A DNA stretch of 64,000 nt from Rothia mucilaginosa ATCC 25296 (GTDB lineage: Bacteria > Actinomycetota > Actinomycetes > Actinomycetales > Micrococcaceae). Shown here in pieces: positions 18,212-27,297 of the stretch. The stretch's first letter is position 1. Each line of letters opens with the position of its first letter. Below the pieces are notes generated by a model, which saw only the letters and a list, made by a program, of their open reading frames with translations, was not told the DNA's origin and did no database searches. A program made the position numbers and the translations under genes. Location of the stretch: the NCBI RefSeq assembly GCF_000175615.1, contig NZ_ACVO01000015.1, positions 496,001 through 560,000 of the forward strand, read 5' to 3'.

Positions 18212-18291
18212 AGTAATGCTCTTCTTCAGTATCGGTGATGTAGTCAGCAAAAATGTGTGTGTAATGCTGTGTGCAGTGCAGGGGAGAGAAC

Positions 18292-19419
18292 CTAGACGAG
18301 AGCGCCCAGTTCCTTCTCCGAATCGCCCTCTTCAGGAGTCAAAAGCAGTAGCTTACGCAAGGAGTCCAGGCGGTCGGGACCGCTCTCACCGGCGTGACCG
18401 GCGGCAACGTACGCCTCCAGACCGCACTCGGGAGCCTGCGCCGCGTGAGTACACGCCTTCGGGCAATCTGCCGCACCCGGTGCCAGGTCCACGAACGCCT
18501 CCACGACGGTCTCCGGCGGCACATGCGCCAGACCGAAAGAACGAATACCCGGAGTATCAATAATCCAGGTGCCCGGCTCCATCGGATCGCCATTCGCATT
18601 CACCGGACGCAACGCCAACGCCGACGAGGAAGTGTGACGGCCACGGCCCGTCACCGCGTTCACATGACCGGTCGCACGCTCGGAGCCGGTCAGCGCATTC
18701 ACCAGGGTCGACTTACCCACACCCGAATGACCCAGAAGCACCGACACCTGACCCAACAGCTCCTGCAGAAGCTCCTGAACCGGTGCCGACTCCAAACCGG
18801 CAGCGCCCTCCTGACTCGGCGCCAAACCATCCGAAGACGAAGACAGCACAATCTTCAAACCGCTCGCCGCATAGTAATCCAGCAGGTTCTGCGGGTACCG
18901 CACATCGGTCTTCGTAATGCACAGGATCGGCTCAATCCCGGCGTCAAACGCCGCCACCACGGCACGGTCAATGAAGCCGGTGCGCGGCTCCGGGTTCGCT
19001 GCAGCAACCACAATCACCAGCTGCTGAGCATTCGCCACGACCACGCGCTCCGACGGGTCGGTGTCATCGGCACTACGGCGCAGAATCGAGGTGCGCTCAC
19101 CCAGACGCACAATGCGCGCCAGGGTATCCTTCGCACCGGAGGTGTCACCCACCAGGTCCACAAAGTCGCCGGTCACAATCGCGGTGCGGCGCAGCTCCTT
19201 AGCGCGCGCCGCAATGAGGGTACGCTCCTTCTCGGTACCCTCATCCACGACGACCGACCAGCGGCCACGGTCCACCGTAATGACCCTGCCACGAATCGCT
19301 TCTTTGAAGGTCGGGCGGTCCTTCGTGCGGGGGCGGGAGCCCTTCTTGTTCGGGCGCACGCGCACATCCGACTCATCCCATTCGGAGAAATCGCGCACGT
19401 TCATGCGGGAAGAACCCAT
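18292..19419 (-). CDS. rsgA: Ribosome small-subunit GTPase RsgA
   Basis: Circularly permuted GTPase that assists late 30S maturation. 375 residues: N-terminal basic leader, OB-fold (DRGRWSVVVDEG), then the permuted G domain with G4 (CITKTDV) before G1 (GHSGVGKSTLVNAL) and G3 (DTPGIRSFG), and the C-terminal zinc motif CPKACTHAAQAPEC. ATG 19419 directly abuts the aroA stop, with AGGAGG eight bases upstream inside aroA, so it is coupled to aroA. The hisN-like gene follows after 80 bases. Confidence 0.94.
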   Translation of the reverse strand: MGSSRMNVRDFSEWDESDVRVRPNKKGSRPRTKDRPTFKEAIRGRVITVDRGRWSVVVDEGTEKERTLIAARAKELRRTAIVTGDFVDLVGDTSGAKDTLARIVRLGERTSILRRSADDTDPSERVVVANAQQLVIVVAAANPEPRTGFIDRAVVAAFDAGIEPILCITKTDVRYPQNLLDYYAASGLKIVLSSSSDGLAPSQEGAAGLESAPVQELLQELLGQVSVLLGHSGVGKSTLVNALTGSERATGHVNAVTGRGRHTSSSALALRPVNANGDPMEPGTWIIDTPGIRSFGLAHVPPETVVEAFVDLAPGAADCPKACTHAAQAPECGLEAYVAAGHAGESGPDRLDSLRKLLLLTPEEGDSEKELGALV

Positions 19420-20931
19420 TTAGAAGACCTCCTGGTCGGCGGTAACGTCAGAGGTGGAAGCGCCGGTCTGCCATTGCGCCAGCATGTCCTCCCACATTGC
19501 GGTAAATTCGGGCATGGTCTTAGCCACGGTGGCTACGTTCTGCACCACCACATTGGGGCGGCGCAGACCAATAATCGCCGCGAAGGTTGCCATGCGGTGA
19601 TCGTCGTAGGTGTGCGCCAGAACCGGCGCAGCCTCAGCGGTAGCGGGGATGGGCGCCTCAATCACCAGCGAATCGGCGGTGTCGTGGGCGGCACCTCCCA
19701 GGCGGTTAATCTCAGCGGCGAGCGCTGCGAGGCGGTCCGTCTCATGACCGCGCAGATGCGCAATACCGGTCAGCTCAACGCGGCCCTTCACAAAAGCGCA
19801 GGCAGCCGCCATGGTCGGCGCCAGCTCGCCACCGGCAGACAGGTCAAAGGAGAAGTCACCCTCGGGAAGCTGCGCCGGACCGGTCACAGTCAGACGGCCC
19901 TCAGCGTAGCGAACCTGCGCACCCAGCGCGGGCAGAAGCTCACGCCACATATCGCCCACCTGGGTCGTACCCGCCGAAGAATCAGCCGCGGGTGCCGGCC
20001 AGTGAGGAATAGTCACCGACTCGCCGGTAACCACGGCGGCGGCAAGGAACGGACCGGCATTCGAAAGGTCCGGCTCAATGGTCATCTCAAAGCCGGGGAA
20101 AGAACCGGGGTGAACCGTCCAACGGTACTCGCCGCTCTCTGCTTCGTTGCCTTGGCTCGGGTAGTGCTCCTGCACTCGAATACCCATCTGGCGCAGCGCC
20201 TCAACGGTCATCTGAATGTGCGGGATGGACGGCACCGAAGAGCCCTCGTGCACCAGCACCATGCCCTGCGGCAGGCGAGGCGCCATCAGCAACAGCGCCG
20301 AAACGAACTGGGACGACGTCGAAGCATCAATACGAACCACGGGCGCCTCAGAAACACCCTCTGCGCTCGCCAGACCGGGGGAGCGCAGCACGAAGGGCAG
20401 AGCGTTCTCGCCCTGCTCACAATCCACCTGCACACCCAGCTGACGCAGACCCTCCAGAACCGGACCCATCGGACGCTGACGGGCATGCGGGTCACCGTCA
20501 AAAGCGAACTCACCCGGCAGTAGCGCCGCCAGAGCGGGCACAAAACGCATCACGGTACCGGCAAGACCGCACTCAATCGATACGGTGCGCGACTGAGCGG
20601 AATCGGACTGCGCCTGAGCGGAATGCGCTTCCACAAAGTTGAGGGGAGTAACTTTTACATCCGGACCGAACGGCGAATCGGTCGGCACCAGCTCAATACC
20701 CGCACCCAGCTGACGCAGTGCCTCAATCATGAGCGCCGAATCGCGCGAATGCAACGGCGCACGCAAATACGAGGGGGAATCAGCCAGAGCAGCAAGCAAC
20801 AGATAACGGTTCGTGAGCGACTTAGAACCCGGAATATGCACCAGCGCGTTCTTGCCAGCGGCTTCGCTGGAGGCGGGTGCCAGGGGAGCGGGCCAATCAC
20901 CGGGGGAAAGCTGCACTGCTGCGTCGCTCAT
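19420..20931 (-). CDS. aroA: 3-phosphoshikimate 1-carboxyvinyltransferase (EPSP synthase)
   Basis: Sixth step of the shikimate pathway, joining PEP to shikimate 3-phosphate. 503 residues, longer than the usual 430-450 because of insertions (for example around the EAESGEYRWTVHPGSFPG segment). Signature motifs: PGSKSLTNRYLLLAALA near the N terminus, the GLAGTVMRF loop, DGDPHARQRPMG, DASTSSQFVSALLL and the C-terminal TYDDHRMATFAA. The start at ATG 20931 has GAGG four bases upstream. Conserved neighbour of rsgA in actinobacteria. Confidence 0.95.
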   Translation of the reverse strand: MSDAAVQLSPGDWPAPLAPASSEAAGKNALVHIPGSKSLTNRYLLLAALADSPSYLRAPLHSRDSALMIEALRQLGAGIELVPTDSPFGPDVKVTPLNFVEAHSAQAQSDSAQSRTVSIECGLAGTVMRFVPALAALLPGEFAFDGDPHARQRPMGPVLEGLRQLGVQVDCEQGENALPFVLRSPGLASAEGVSEAPVVRIDASTSSQFVSALLLMAPRLPQGMVLVHEGSSVPSIPHIQMTVEALRQMGIRVQEHYPSQGNEAESGEYRWTVHPGSFPGFEMTIEPDLSNAGPFLAAAVVTGESVTIPHWPAPAADSSAGTTQVGDMWRELLPALGAQVRYAEGRLTVTGPAQLPEGDFSFDLSAGGELAPTMAAACAFVKGRVELTGIAHLRGHETDRLAALAAEINRLGGAAHDTADSLVIEAPIPATAEAAPVLAHTYDDHRMATFAAIIGLRRPNVVVQNVATVAKTMPEFTAMWEDMLAQWQTGASTSDVTADQEVF

Positions 20932-21109
20932 ACATCCTCTTCTGGTTCAAATCATGGGGAGGGCGCAGACTCAGAGACGCTGCGCCGGTTGACGTCTACC
21001 CCTATTCTACCGGTTGAGGGTTTGCGAGCCGCTGAGGGCTCCAGGGATGAGATAGGCAGCGTGAACCATGCAACACGAACCAGACAGCGCGAACCAATCA
21101 ATACGCGTA

Positions 21110-21141
21110 AAGGCGGTGCACCGTTATTGGTGCACCGCCTT
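21110..21141 (-). terminator. Terminator after rsrA
   Basis: Perfect 13-base stem AAGGCGGTGCACC (21110-21122) with GGTGCACCGCCTT (21129-21141), downstream of rsrA on the minus strand. The U tract is weak. Confidence 0.7.
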
Positions 21142-21192
21142 CACTCATCATCAGATGTCTATACCCCCAGCGGGGCAACAGCTTGAGGCAGC

Positions 21193-21507
21193 TTAGAGGT
21201 TAGCCTCGGCGCAGAACTTCTGCACATCCTGCAGCAGACGCGCCTTCAGCTGCTCGGGCGCCTGCTGAGCGCACGAAGAACGCATCTTCTCACGAATCAT
21301 CAGCTCAAAGTCTTTCACATCCGCGCAGTCGGGGCAGGCATCCAGATGCGCCTGAACCGTGCGCAGCTGCTCGGGGCTCAGCTCCCTATCGAGGAATTCG
21401 TAGAGGCGCTTGAGGGACGACGAGCAGGGCTGGCCGCCGCAATCCTCTAGCGGCTCAGAAGCCGCGGAGGCTTCGGGGACAGAAGAATTCTTGTCTGTGG
21501 TTGACAT
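21193..21507 (-). CDS. rsrA: Redox-sensing zinc anti-sigma factor (RsrA-like)
   Basis: Binds and inhibits the SigR/SigH-type sigma factor encoded just upstream; oxidation of its cysteines releases the sigma factor. 104 residues with the ZAS motif HLDACPDC (H-x3-C-x2-C), an upstream Cys pair (CGGQPC) and a third Cys late in the protein. ATG 21507 follows GAAAGGAA; a GTG at 21522 is in frame but overlaps that site. The gap to sigR is 89 bases. The ZAS protein plus SigR neighbour makes the assignment solid, although redox behaviour is inferred from the family. Confidence 0.9.
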   Translation of the reverse strand: MSTTDKNSSVPEASAASEPLEDCGGQPCSSSLKRLYEFLDRELSPEQLRTVQAHLDACPDCADVKDFELMIREKMRSSCAQQAPEQLKARLLQDVQKFCAEANL

Positions 21508-21596
21508 CGGGGTTCCTTTCACACGGAAGGTATAAAGCGTTAGGGGAGTCTAGCCTCAACCGCATGGGGGGCTAGCTCACGTGTAGAAGAGCGAAT

Positions 21597-22337
21597 CTAA
21601 GAATCCGCAGGCGCCTCGGAGCTAGAGCCCGCCGGCGGGGACTTTACGCCCTTGGCCGCCTTAGTGCCCTTGGTAGCCTTTGCCGGCTGCCCCTTAGCGC
21701 TCGCCTTCGCTGCGGCTTTTGCCTCAGCCTTCGCTTCTACCTTTGCGATGGTCGATGGGCGCAGACCGTTCTCACGCGCATAATCGAGCAGCTTCTCACG
21801 CAGAATACGGCGGCCACGATGTAGGCGAGACATCACCGTGCCCAGAGGGATATCCAGAATCTCCGCAATATCCTTGTACGCGAACCCCTCCACATCGGAG
21901 TAGTACACCACCATGCGGAAATCCTCAGAGAGCTCGTTCAGAGCCTCACGAACCTCCGTATTCGGCAGGGCGCTCAGCGCCTCCGCCTCGGCAGAACGCA
22001 GACCCACCGCATCATGCTCACCGGCCTGAGCCAGCTGCCAATCCTCCACCGTCTCACCCTGAGACTGCTGCGGCTCACGCTGACGCTTACGGTACAAATT
22101 GATGTACGTATTCGTCAGGATGCGGTACAGCCACGCCTTCAGGTTCGTACCCTCGGTGAACTGGTGGTACGAGGCAAAAGCCTTCATGTAGGTTTCCTGC
22201 ACCAAGTCTTCAGCATCGGCAGAGTTGCGGCTCATCCGCAGGGCGGCAGCGTAGAGCTGATCCACATACTGCATAGCGTCCGCGGTAAAGCGTTCGCGTA
22301 GCTCGCGGGTATCCGCCGCGGTGTTGGTTTCAGCCAT
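21597..22337 (-). CDS. sigR: ECF sigma factor of the SigR/SigH family
   Basis: Directs RNA polymerase to thiol-oxidative-stress genes. Region 2 ([20 protein letters not shown], then [18 protein letters not shown]) and region 4 ([38 protein letters not shown]) are complete by about residue 190. Residues about 195-246 form a Lys/Ala-rich low-complexity tail (repeated [25 protein letters not shown]) not present in Streptomyces SigR as I know it. AGAGGAGAAAC precedes the ATG. A GGAAT-N17-GTT element upstream suggests that SigR drives its own gene. Confidence 0.92.
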   Translation of the reverse strand: MAETNTAADTRELRERFTADAMQYVDQLYAAALRMSRNSADAEDLVQETYMKAFASYHQFTEGTNLKAWLYRILTNTYINLYRKRQREPQQSQGETVEDWQLAQAGEHDAVGLRSAEAEALSALPNTEVREALNELSEDFRMVVYYSDVEGFAYKDIAEILDIPLGTVMSRLHRGRRILREKLLDYARENGLRPSTIAKVEAKAEAKAAAKASAKGQPAKATKGTKAAKGVKSPPAGSSSEAPADS

Positions 22338-22377
22338 GTTTCTCCTCTACAGGAACGCGCCAGGCGTTCACTTCCAT

Positions 22378-22402
22378 AACGTAGAATTCTTCTCTTTATT
22401 CC
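22378..22402 (-). promoter_or_regulatory. Possible SigR-type autoregulatory promoter
   Basis: On the minus strand GGAAT (22402-22398), 17 bases, GTT (22380-22378), close to the SigR/SigH consensus GGAAT-N18-GTT. The start codon lies 41 bases downstream, leaving room for a short leader with the ribosome binding site. Confidence 0.5.
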
Positions 22403-22434
22403 GCAGAATGCGCACAAACATCTGCGGGTAAAGC

Positions 22435-22475
22435 AAAACCCCGGGTCCGAATAATATCCGAAACGCCGGGGTTTT
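22435..22475 (-). terminator. Terminator of the bL37 gene
   Basis: AAAACCCCGG and CCGGGGTTTT pair (22435-22444, 22466-22475), 20 bases downstream of the bL37 stop on the minus strand. Confidence 0.8.
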
Positions 22476-22494
22476 AAAGTGTATGCAAGATACC

Positions 22495-22569
22495 TTATGC
22501 GTTGGGGCGCTTACCGTGGTTTGCGCCGCCCTTACGACGGTCCTTGCGCTTACGACCGCGCTTGCTCAT
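22495..22569 (-). CDS. Ribosomal protein bL37 (24 residues)
   Basis: A 24-residue, strongly basic protein starting MSKRGRKRKDRRKGG and ending ANHGKRPNA, matching the tiny actinobacterial large-subunit protein bL37 described in mycobacterial ribosomes. A perfect AAGGAGG lies five bases before the ATG, and a terminator follows, so it is a complete one-gene unit. Position upstream of the SigR-type sigma gene is retained. Confidence 0.9.
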   Translation of the reverse strand: MSKRGRKRKDRRKGGANHGKRPNA

Positions 22570-22799
22570 CAGAGCCTCCTTATAGTGTTCATGGATGCAC
22601 GCCCCACCTTCGCGGTGCGCGCTCCCTATTACCTGCCCTAGCAGAGGCGGTCACCGAAAACCGGTGCTCCACGCTATAAGGGCAACGCCGTCTATTTTTT
22701 CATAGAAACGGCATGATTGCATCTTGGAACCGGGATATGAGCTAAAAAACACGAACTTTCTTCGCATCAGCTCACAACCCCAGCGGGGAGAGCGGGCTC

Positions 22800-23399
22800 T
22801 TAGCCGTGCTCAGGAATGTTCAGCCAGTTGTACCAGCCTCGGTGCAGAACCAGCCACGCCATCAGACCGTAACCGGACTGACCCGGGCGACCGTCATTAG
22901 CGGCAAGGTCGTTGCGCCACTGCTCGTGGTGAAGCAGCGGGTTGAACGTATCCACGTACACGTGGTTACGGCGGGTCACCACATCTGCGTACGCCGCCGA
23001 CAGGTCAGCGATACGGCGGTTACGCTCAGCGTCCAGGGTCGGCGGCGGACCAACAACCAGAACCTTAATGTTGTTCTGCGACGCCATGTCCACAATGTTC
23101 GCCAGGTTCAAACGCGAACGAGCGCTGGTCAGACCCAAATCAATGTCAAAGGTCGACGGAGCAATAATGAGGCGGTTATCAGCACCGGGAACGAAGCGGC
23201 GGCGCGCCTCCTCGAACCAGCGTGCATTCAGCTGCTCGCTACCTTCATTGGGGGCGGCAAGGTTATATGCCGCAATGGATGCAGTGGTCTGCGGGGTGCG
23301 CGCCATAACGCGACCAAACCAGCCCAGGGTACGGGGGTCGCCAACACCGGCGAGCAGGTCATCACCGACTGCCACAATTCGAATATTGCGTTGCTCCAC
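22800..23399 (-). CDS. SGNH-fold protein without catalytic residues
   Basis: 199 residues with the overall layout of SGNH/GDSL hydrolases. Block I reads VAVGDDLLAGVGDP, so the nucleophile Ser is Asp; the block III Asn position is PSTFDID instead of FGxND; and the block V DGxHPxxxGY region is DGRPGQSGY, so the catalytic His is gone. Hydrophobic strands (IKVLVVGPPPT) and the well-kept C terminus (GYGLMAWLVLHRGWYNWLN) suggest a maintained fold. Start GTG 23399, GAAAG upstream; no signal peptide, so cytoplasmic. Enzyme activity is unlikely; a binding role is possible. Confidence 0.8.
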   Translation of the reverse strand: MEQRNIRIVAVGDDLLAGVGDPRTLGWFGRVMARTPQTTASIAAYNLAAPNEGSEQLNARWFEEARRRFVPGADNRLIIAPSTFDIDLGLTSARSRLNLANIVDMASQNNIKVLVVGPPPTLDAERNRRIADLSAAYADVVTRRNHVYVDTFNPLLHHEQWRNDLAANDGRPGQSGYGLMAWLVLHRGWYNWLNIPEHG

Positions 23400-23535
23400 G
23401 GAATTCTTTCTTCAGCAGGATGCGCCCGCCGTGAGAGGCGGCAAGGCACGTGAGTAATAGTCTTCATATCTAGGATAAGCGCTCTTGAGCCTCTTTTCGA
23501 ACTTAATACCCTATCCGGTAAGTATCCGAGACTAA

Positions 23536-23581
23536 AAAACCCGTCTGCCCACCAGAAACATCTGACGGGAAGACGGGTTTT
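23536..23581 (-). terminator. kgd terminator
   Basis: AAAACCCGTCT (23536-23546) pairs with AGACGGGTTTT (23571-23581), downstream of kgd on the minus strand. Confidence 0.85.
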
Positions 23582-23619
23582 GAAGAGCTAAATCATGAGC
23601 CGATCAGCTGTAGAAGATC

Positions 23620-26600
23620 TTAGCCTTCGAAGACCTGCTTGAGCAGAGCCTCAGCCTCAGCTGCGTGCAGCTTACCGGTACCGGCAGCCGGGGAAGCAGC
23701 TGCGGAGCGGGAAGCCAGGCGCATACGGCGGTCGATCAGCGGCTGCAGGTTGAGAGCCATGAACGGCCACTGACCCTGGTTAGCAGGCTCGTCCTGAGCC
23801 CACACAACGTCGGTAGCGTTCGAGTACAGAGCCAGCTGCTCCTTGATCTCCTGCTCGGGCAGCGGGTACAGCTGCTCCACCGAGACAATAGCGGTCTTGG
23901 TGTCGCCGCGGCGCTCGCGCTCAGCTTCCAGATCGTAGTAGAGACGACCGGATACGAAGACCACACGCTCAACCTGAGCCGGGTTAATACCCGAACGGTC
24001 ACCAATCACCGGCTGGAACGAACCCTCGGTGAAGTCCTCAATCGAGGACGCAGCAGCCTTCAGACGCAGCAGCTGCTTGGGGCTGATTACCACGAGCGGC
24101 TTGTACGGACGGTGCTGAGAGTGGCGACGCAGCAGGTGGAAGTGCGAAGCCGGAGTCGAGGGGCAAGCAACAGTCATGTTGTTCTCAGCGCACAGCTGCA
24201 GGTAACGCTCAACACGAGCCGAGGAGTGGTCAGGACCCTGACCCTCGTAGCCGTGAGGAAGCAGCATAACCAGCGAGGAGCGCTGGCCCCACTTCTGCTC
24301 GGAGGAAGACACGAACTCATCAATGATGGTCTGAGCGCCGTTTGCGAAGTCACCGAACTGAGCCTCCCACACCACGAGCGAGTCGGGGCGCTCTACCGAG
24401 TAGCCGTACTCGAAGCCGAGAACGCCGTACTCAGAGAGGAAGGAGTTGTAGATACGGAACTTGCCCTGGTCCTCAGAGAGGTGCTCCAGCGGCGACCACT
24501 CTTCATCAGTGATGTGGTCGTGCAGAACAGCGTGACGCTGAACGAAGGTACCGCGCTGAACATCCTGACCGCTCATACGAACGTCGGTGCCCTCCATCAG
24601 CAGCGAACCGAAGGCGAGCAGTTCACCCATACCCCAGTTCACGTTGCCGGTGCGGCCCATCTCAACGCGCTGCTCCATGAGCTTCTTCAGCTTCTTGTGG
24701 ACGGTGAAGCCCTCGGGAGCCTTACCGAACGCGTCAGCGATGTGCTGCAGAGTCTCACGGGAGATTGCAGTCTTACCGCCGTGAACGACCTCGGTGTTCT
24801 GCTGAGCAGCAGGCAGTTCCAGACCGGAAACGTGCGCGCCAGCAGGAGCCGGTGCCGAAGACTGAGTCTCGACGAAGATAGCGTCCAGCTTCGAGTGGTA
24901 GGAGTCCAGAACTTCGTCTGCCTCTTCCTGAGAGACATCGCCACGACCGACCAGGTCCTGTGCGTACAGGGTGCGGGTCGAGGGCAGGACGTCAATATCC
25001 TGGTACATCTTCGGCTGGGTCATCGACGGATCGTCAGCCTCGTTGTGACCGCGGCGGCGGTAGCAAATCAGGTCAATGACAACGTCGCGACCGAAGCGCT
25101 CACGGTACTCGAATGCCAGGCGTGCGGCGCGAACCACTGCATCCGGGTCATCAGCGTTGACGTGGAAGACCGGAGCCTTGGTCATACGCGCAATGTCGGA
25201 GGCGTGGGTTGCGGTGCGGCCGTCGTTCGGCAGGGTGGTGAAGCCAATCTGGTTGTTCACCACAACGTGCACGGTGCCGCCGGTGGTGTACGCCTTCAGG
25301 TCAGCCATCTGCAGGGTCTCCATGACGATACCCTGGCCAGCGAACGCTGCGTCACCGTGAATCAGGATCGGCAGGACCGGGTGGCCCTCAACGCCCTGCT
25401 CGCGGTAGACGTCCTGCTTAGCGCGGACGATACCCTCGAGCACGGTGTTTGCAGCCTCAAGGTGCGAGGGGTTAGCAGCCACGTAAACCTGGGTCTGCTT
25501 ACCGGAATCGGAGGTGAAGACACCCTCGGTACCGAGGTGGTACTTCACGTCACCGGAGCCACCCTCGTAGGGTGCTGCGGTGCCGGAGAACTCACGGAAA
25601 ATCTGGGCGTAGGACTTACCAGCAATGTTGGTCAGCACGTTCAGGCGACCGCGGTGTGCCATACCAATGGCTACGCCCTTCAGGTCGTTGTTAGCGGCCT
25701 TGTCCAGAACAGCGTCCAGCAGCGGAATCAGGGACTCGCCGCCCTCCAGGGAGAAACGCTTCTGACCCAGGTACTTGGTCTGCAGGAAGTTCTCGAATGC
25801 CTCAGCCTCGACCAGCTTGGAGAGAACACGCAGCTGCTCCTCGCGGGTGGGCTTAGCAACGCCGCGCTCCAGGCGCTCCTGGAACCATGCGCGAACCTCG
25901 GGGTCCTCAGAGTACATGTACTCAACGGACAGGGAGCCGGAGTATGCCTCGTGCAGGCGCTCCAGGATGGTGCGCAGCGGCAGACGCTCGGAACCGCCAA
26001 AGCCACCGGTCGGGTAGACGCGGTCCAGATCCCACAGGGTCAGGCCGTAGTTCTCCAGCTTCAGGTCCGGGTGCGAACGCATCTTGTAACCAACGGGGTT
26101 GGTTGCTGCGGTCAGGTGGCCGTGCACGCGGTACGCGTGAATGAGCTGCTGGATACGTGCAACCTTGGAAATCTCGTGAGCGTCATCGACGTGGTTGTCG
26201 CGTGCCCAACGAACCGGCTCGAAGGGAACCTTCAGGTCGCGGAAGATTGCGTCGTAGAAGTCGTCGCCGCCGAGCAGGTAGTGCTCAACCAGCTTCAGGA
26301 ATTCACCGGAACCTGCACCCTGAATGACGCGGTGGTCGTAGGTGCTGGTCAGGGTGATGATCTTGGACAGACCCTGCTGGGTGATGAGCTTCTCGGACAG
26401 GCCGCGGAACTCAGCCGGGTACTCCAGAGCACCCACACCGATAATGGCAGCCTGGCCCTTGGAGAGGCGGGGCACCGAGTGGACGGTACCAATACCACCG
26501 GGGTTGGTCAGCGAAACAGTGGTGCCGCGGAAGTCCTCAATGGTCAGCGCGCCGTTACGGCCACGCTTAACGATGTCGTTGTACGCATCCCAGAACTCGC

Positions 26601-27297
26601 GGAAGCTCAGCTGCTCAGCACCCTTGAGGTTCGGAACGACCAGGTTACGGGAACCATCGGGGCGGGGCAGGTCAATAGCCAGACCAAAGTTCACGTGTGC
26701 GTTGTGGATTGCAACGGGCTTGCCCTTCTCATCCACACCGTAGGTCACGTTCATCGAAGGCATCGCAGCCACTGCGCGAATCACAGCGTAACCAATGATG
26801 TGGGTGAAGGAGACCTTGCCGCCGCGGGTGCTTGCCAGGTACTTGTTGATGGCAGCACGGTTCTCAATGAGCAGCTTTGCGGGGACCGCACGAACGGTGG
26901 TTGCGGTGGGGACAGTCAGCGACTCTTCCATGGTCGTGACAACTGCCTTAGCAGGGCCGCGGAGGGGGACAATCTTGTCTTCAACAGGTTCCACAGGTTC
27001 AGCCTTCTTGGTAGCAGCGGGAGGGGTGGGGTTAGCAGGCGCAGCCGCAGGCTTCGGTGCCGCGGGGGCGGGAGTTGCTACAGGTGCGGCAGGTGCAGCC
27101 GGTGCGGCGGGTGCCGCAACAGGAGCTGCACTAGCGGTACCGGCGCCTCCCAGCGCCTTGTCGATGGTCTCAAAAATGGGCCACCATGAAGGGTCCACGA
27201 GGTTCTTGTCCTTCTGGTAACGCTCGTACTGTTCTTCAACGAACCATTCGTTACCGGCAAATTCCTCAGGCACCAGATGTTCTGGCAGATTTGGCAC
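23620..27297 (-). CDS. kgd: Multifunctional 2-oxoglutarate decarboxylase/dehydrogenase Kgd
   Basis: Actinobacterial fusion of an E2-type acyltransferase domain and a thiamine-dependent E1, feeding the TCA cycle with PDH-borne lipoyl E2 and Lpd. 1225 residues: short E1 N-terminal segment (WFVEEQYERYQKDKNLVDPSWW), a Pro/Ala linker, the acyltransferase domain to about residue 365 with DHRVIQGAGSGEFL, then the E1 core (GMAHRGRLNVL, HGDAAFAGQG, RRGHNEADDPS) and the transketolase-like C terminus (AQDEPANQGQW). No lipoyl domain, as is normal for Kgd. I prefer GTG 27297, with GGAAGAGG eight bases upstream; the in-frame TTG at 27315 has no site. Confidence 0.95.
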   Translation of the reverse strand: MPNLPEHLVPEEFAGNEWFVEEQYERYQKDKNLVDPSWWPIFETIDKALGGAGTASAAPVAAPAAPAAPAAPVATPAPAAPKPAAAPANPTPPAATKKAEPVEPVEDKIVPLRGPAKAVVTTMEESLTVPTATTVRAVPAKLLIENRAAINKYLASTRGGKVSFTHIIGYAVIRAVAAMPSMNVTYGVDEKGKPVAIHNAHVNFGLAIDLPRPDGSRNLVVPNLKGAEQLSFREFWDAYNDIVKRGRNGALTIEDFRGTTVSLTNPGGIGTVHSVPRLSKGQAAIIGVGALEYPAEFRGLSEKLITQQGLSKIITLTSTYDHRVIQGAGSGEFLKLVEHYLLGGDDFYDAIFRDLKVPFEPVRWARDNHVDDAHEISKVARIQQLIHAYRVHGHLTAATNPVGYKMRSHPDLKLENYGLTLWDLDRVYPTGGFGGSERLPLRTILERLHEAYSGSLSVEYMYSEDPEVRAWFQERLERGVAKPTREEQLRVLSKLVEAEAFENFLQTKYLGQKRFSLEGGESLIPLLDAVLDKAANNDLKGVAIGMAHRGRLNVLTNIAGKSYAQIFREFSGTAAPYEGGSGDVKYHLGTEGVFTSDSGKQTQVYVAANPSHLEAANTVLEGIVRAKQDVYREQGVEGHPVLPILIHGDAAFAGQGIVMETLQMADLKAYTTGGTVHVVVNNQIGFTTLPNDGRTATHASDIARMTKAPVFHVNADDPDAVVRAARLAFEYRERFGRDVVIDLICYRRRGHNEADDPSMTQPKMYQDIDVLPSTRTLYAQDLVGRGDVSQEEADEVLDSYHSKLDAIFVETQSSAPAPAGAHVSGLELPAAQQNTEVVHGGKTAISRETLQHIADAFGKAPEGFTVHKKLKKLMEQRVEMGRTGNVNWGMGELLAFGSLLMEGTDVRMSGQDVQRGTFVQRHAVLHDHITDEEWSPLEHLSEDQGKFRIYNSFLSEYGVLGFEYGYSVERPDSLVVWEAQFGDFANGAQTIIDEFVSSSEQKWGQRSSLVMLLPHGYEGQGPDHSSARVERYLQLCAENNMTVACPSTPASHFHLLRRHSQHRPYKPLVVISPKQLLRLKAAASSIEDFTEGSFQPVIGDRSGINPAQVERVVFVSGRLYYDLEAERERRGDTKTAIVSVEQLYPLPEQEIKEQLALYSNATDVVWAQDEPANQGQWPFMALNLQPLIDRRMRLASRSAAASPAAGTGKLHAAEAEALLKQVFEG

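Noticed and set aside
18394..20523. 709-codon frame antisense to rsgA and aroA
   Set aside because: Arg/His/Thr-rich product typical of antisense frames; both genes beneath are certain.
23665..27189. Very long open frame antisense to kgd (1174 codons)
   Set aside because: Mirror frame of a high-GC gene; kgd itself has every expected domain, and the antisense product is low-complexity Val/Leu/Gln with no motif.
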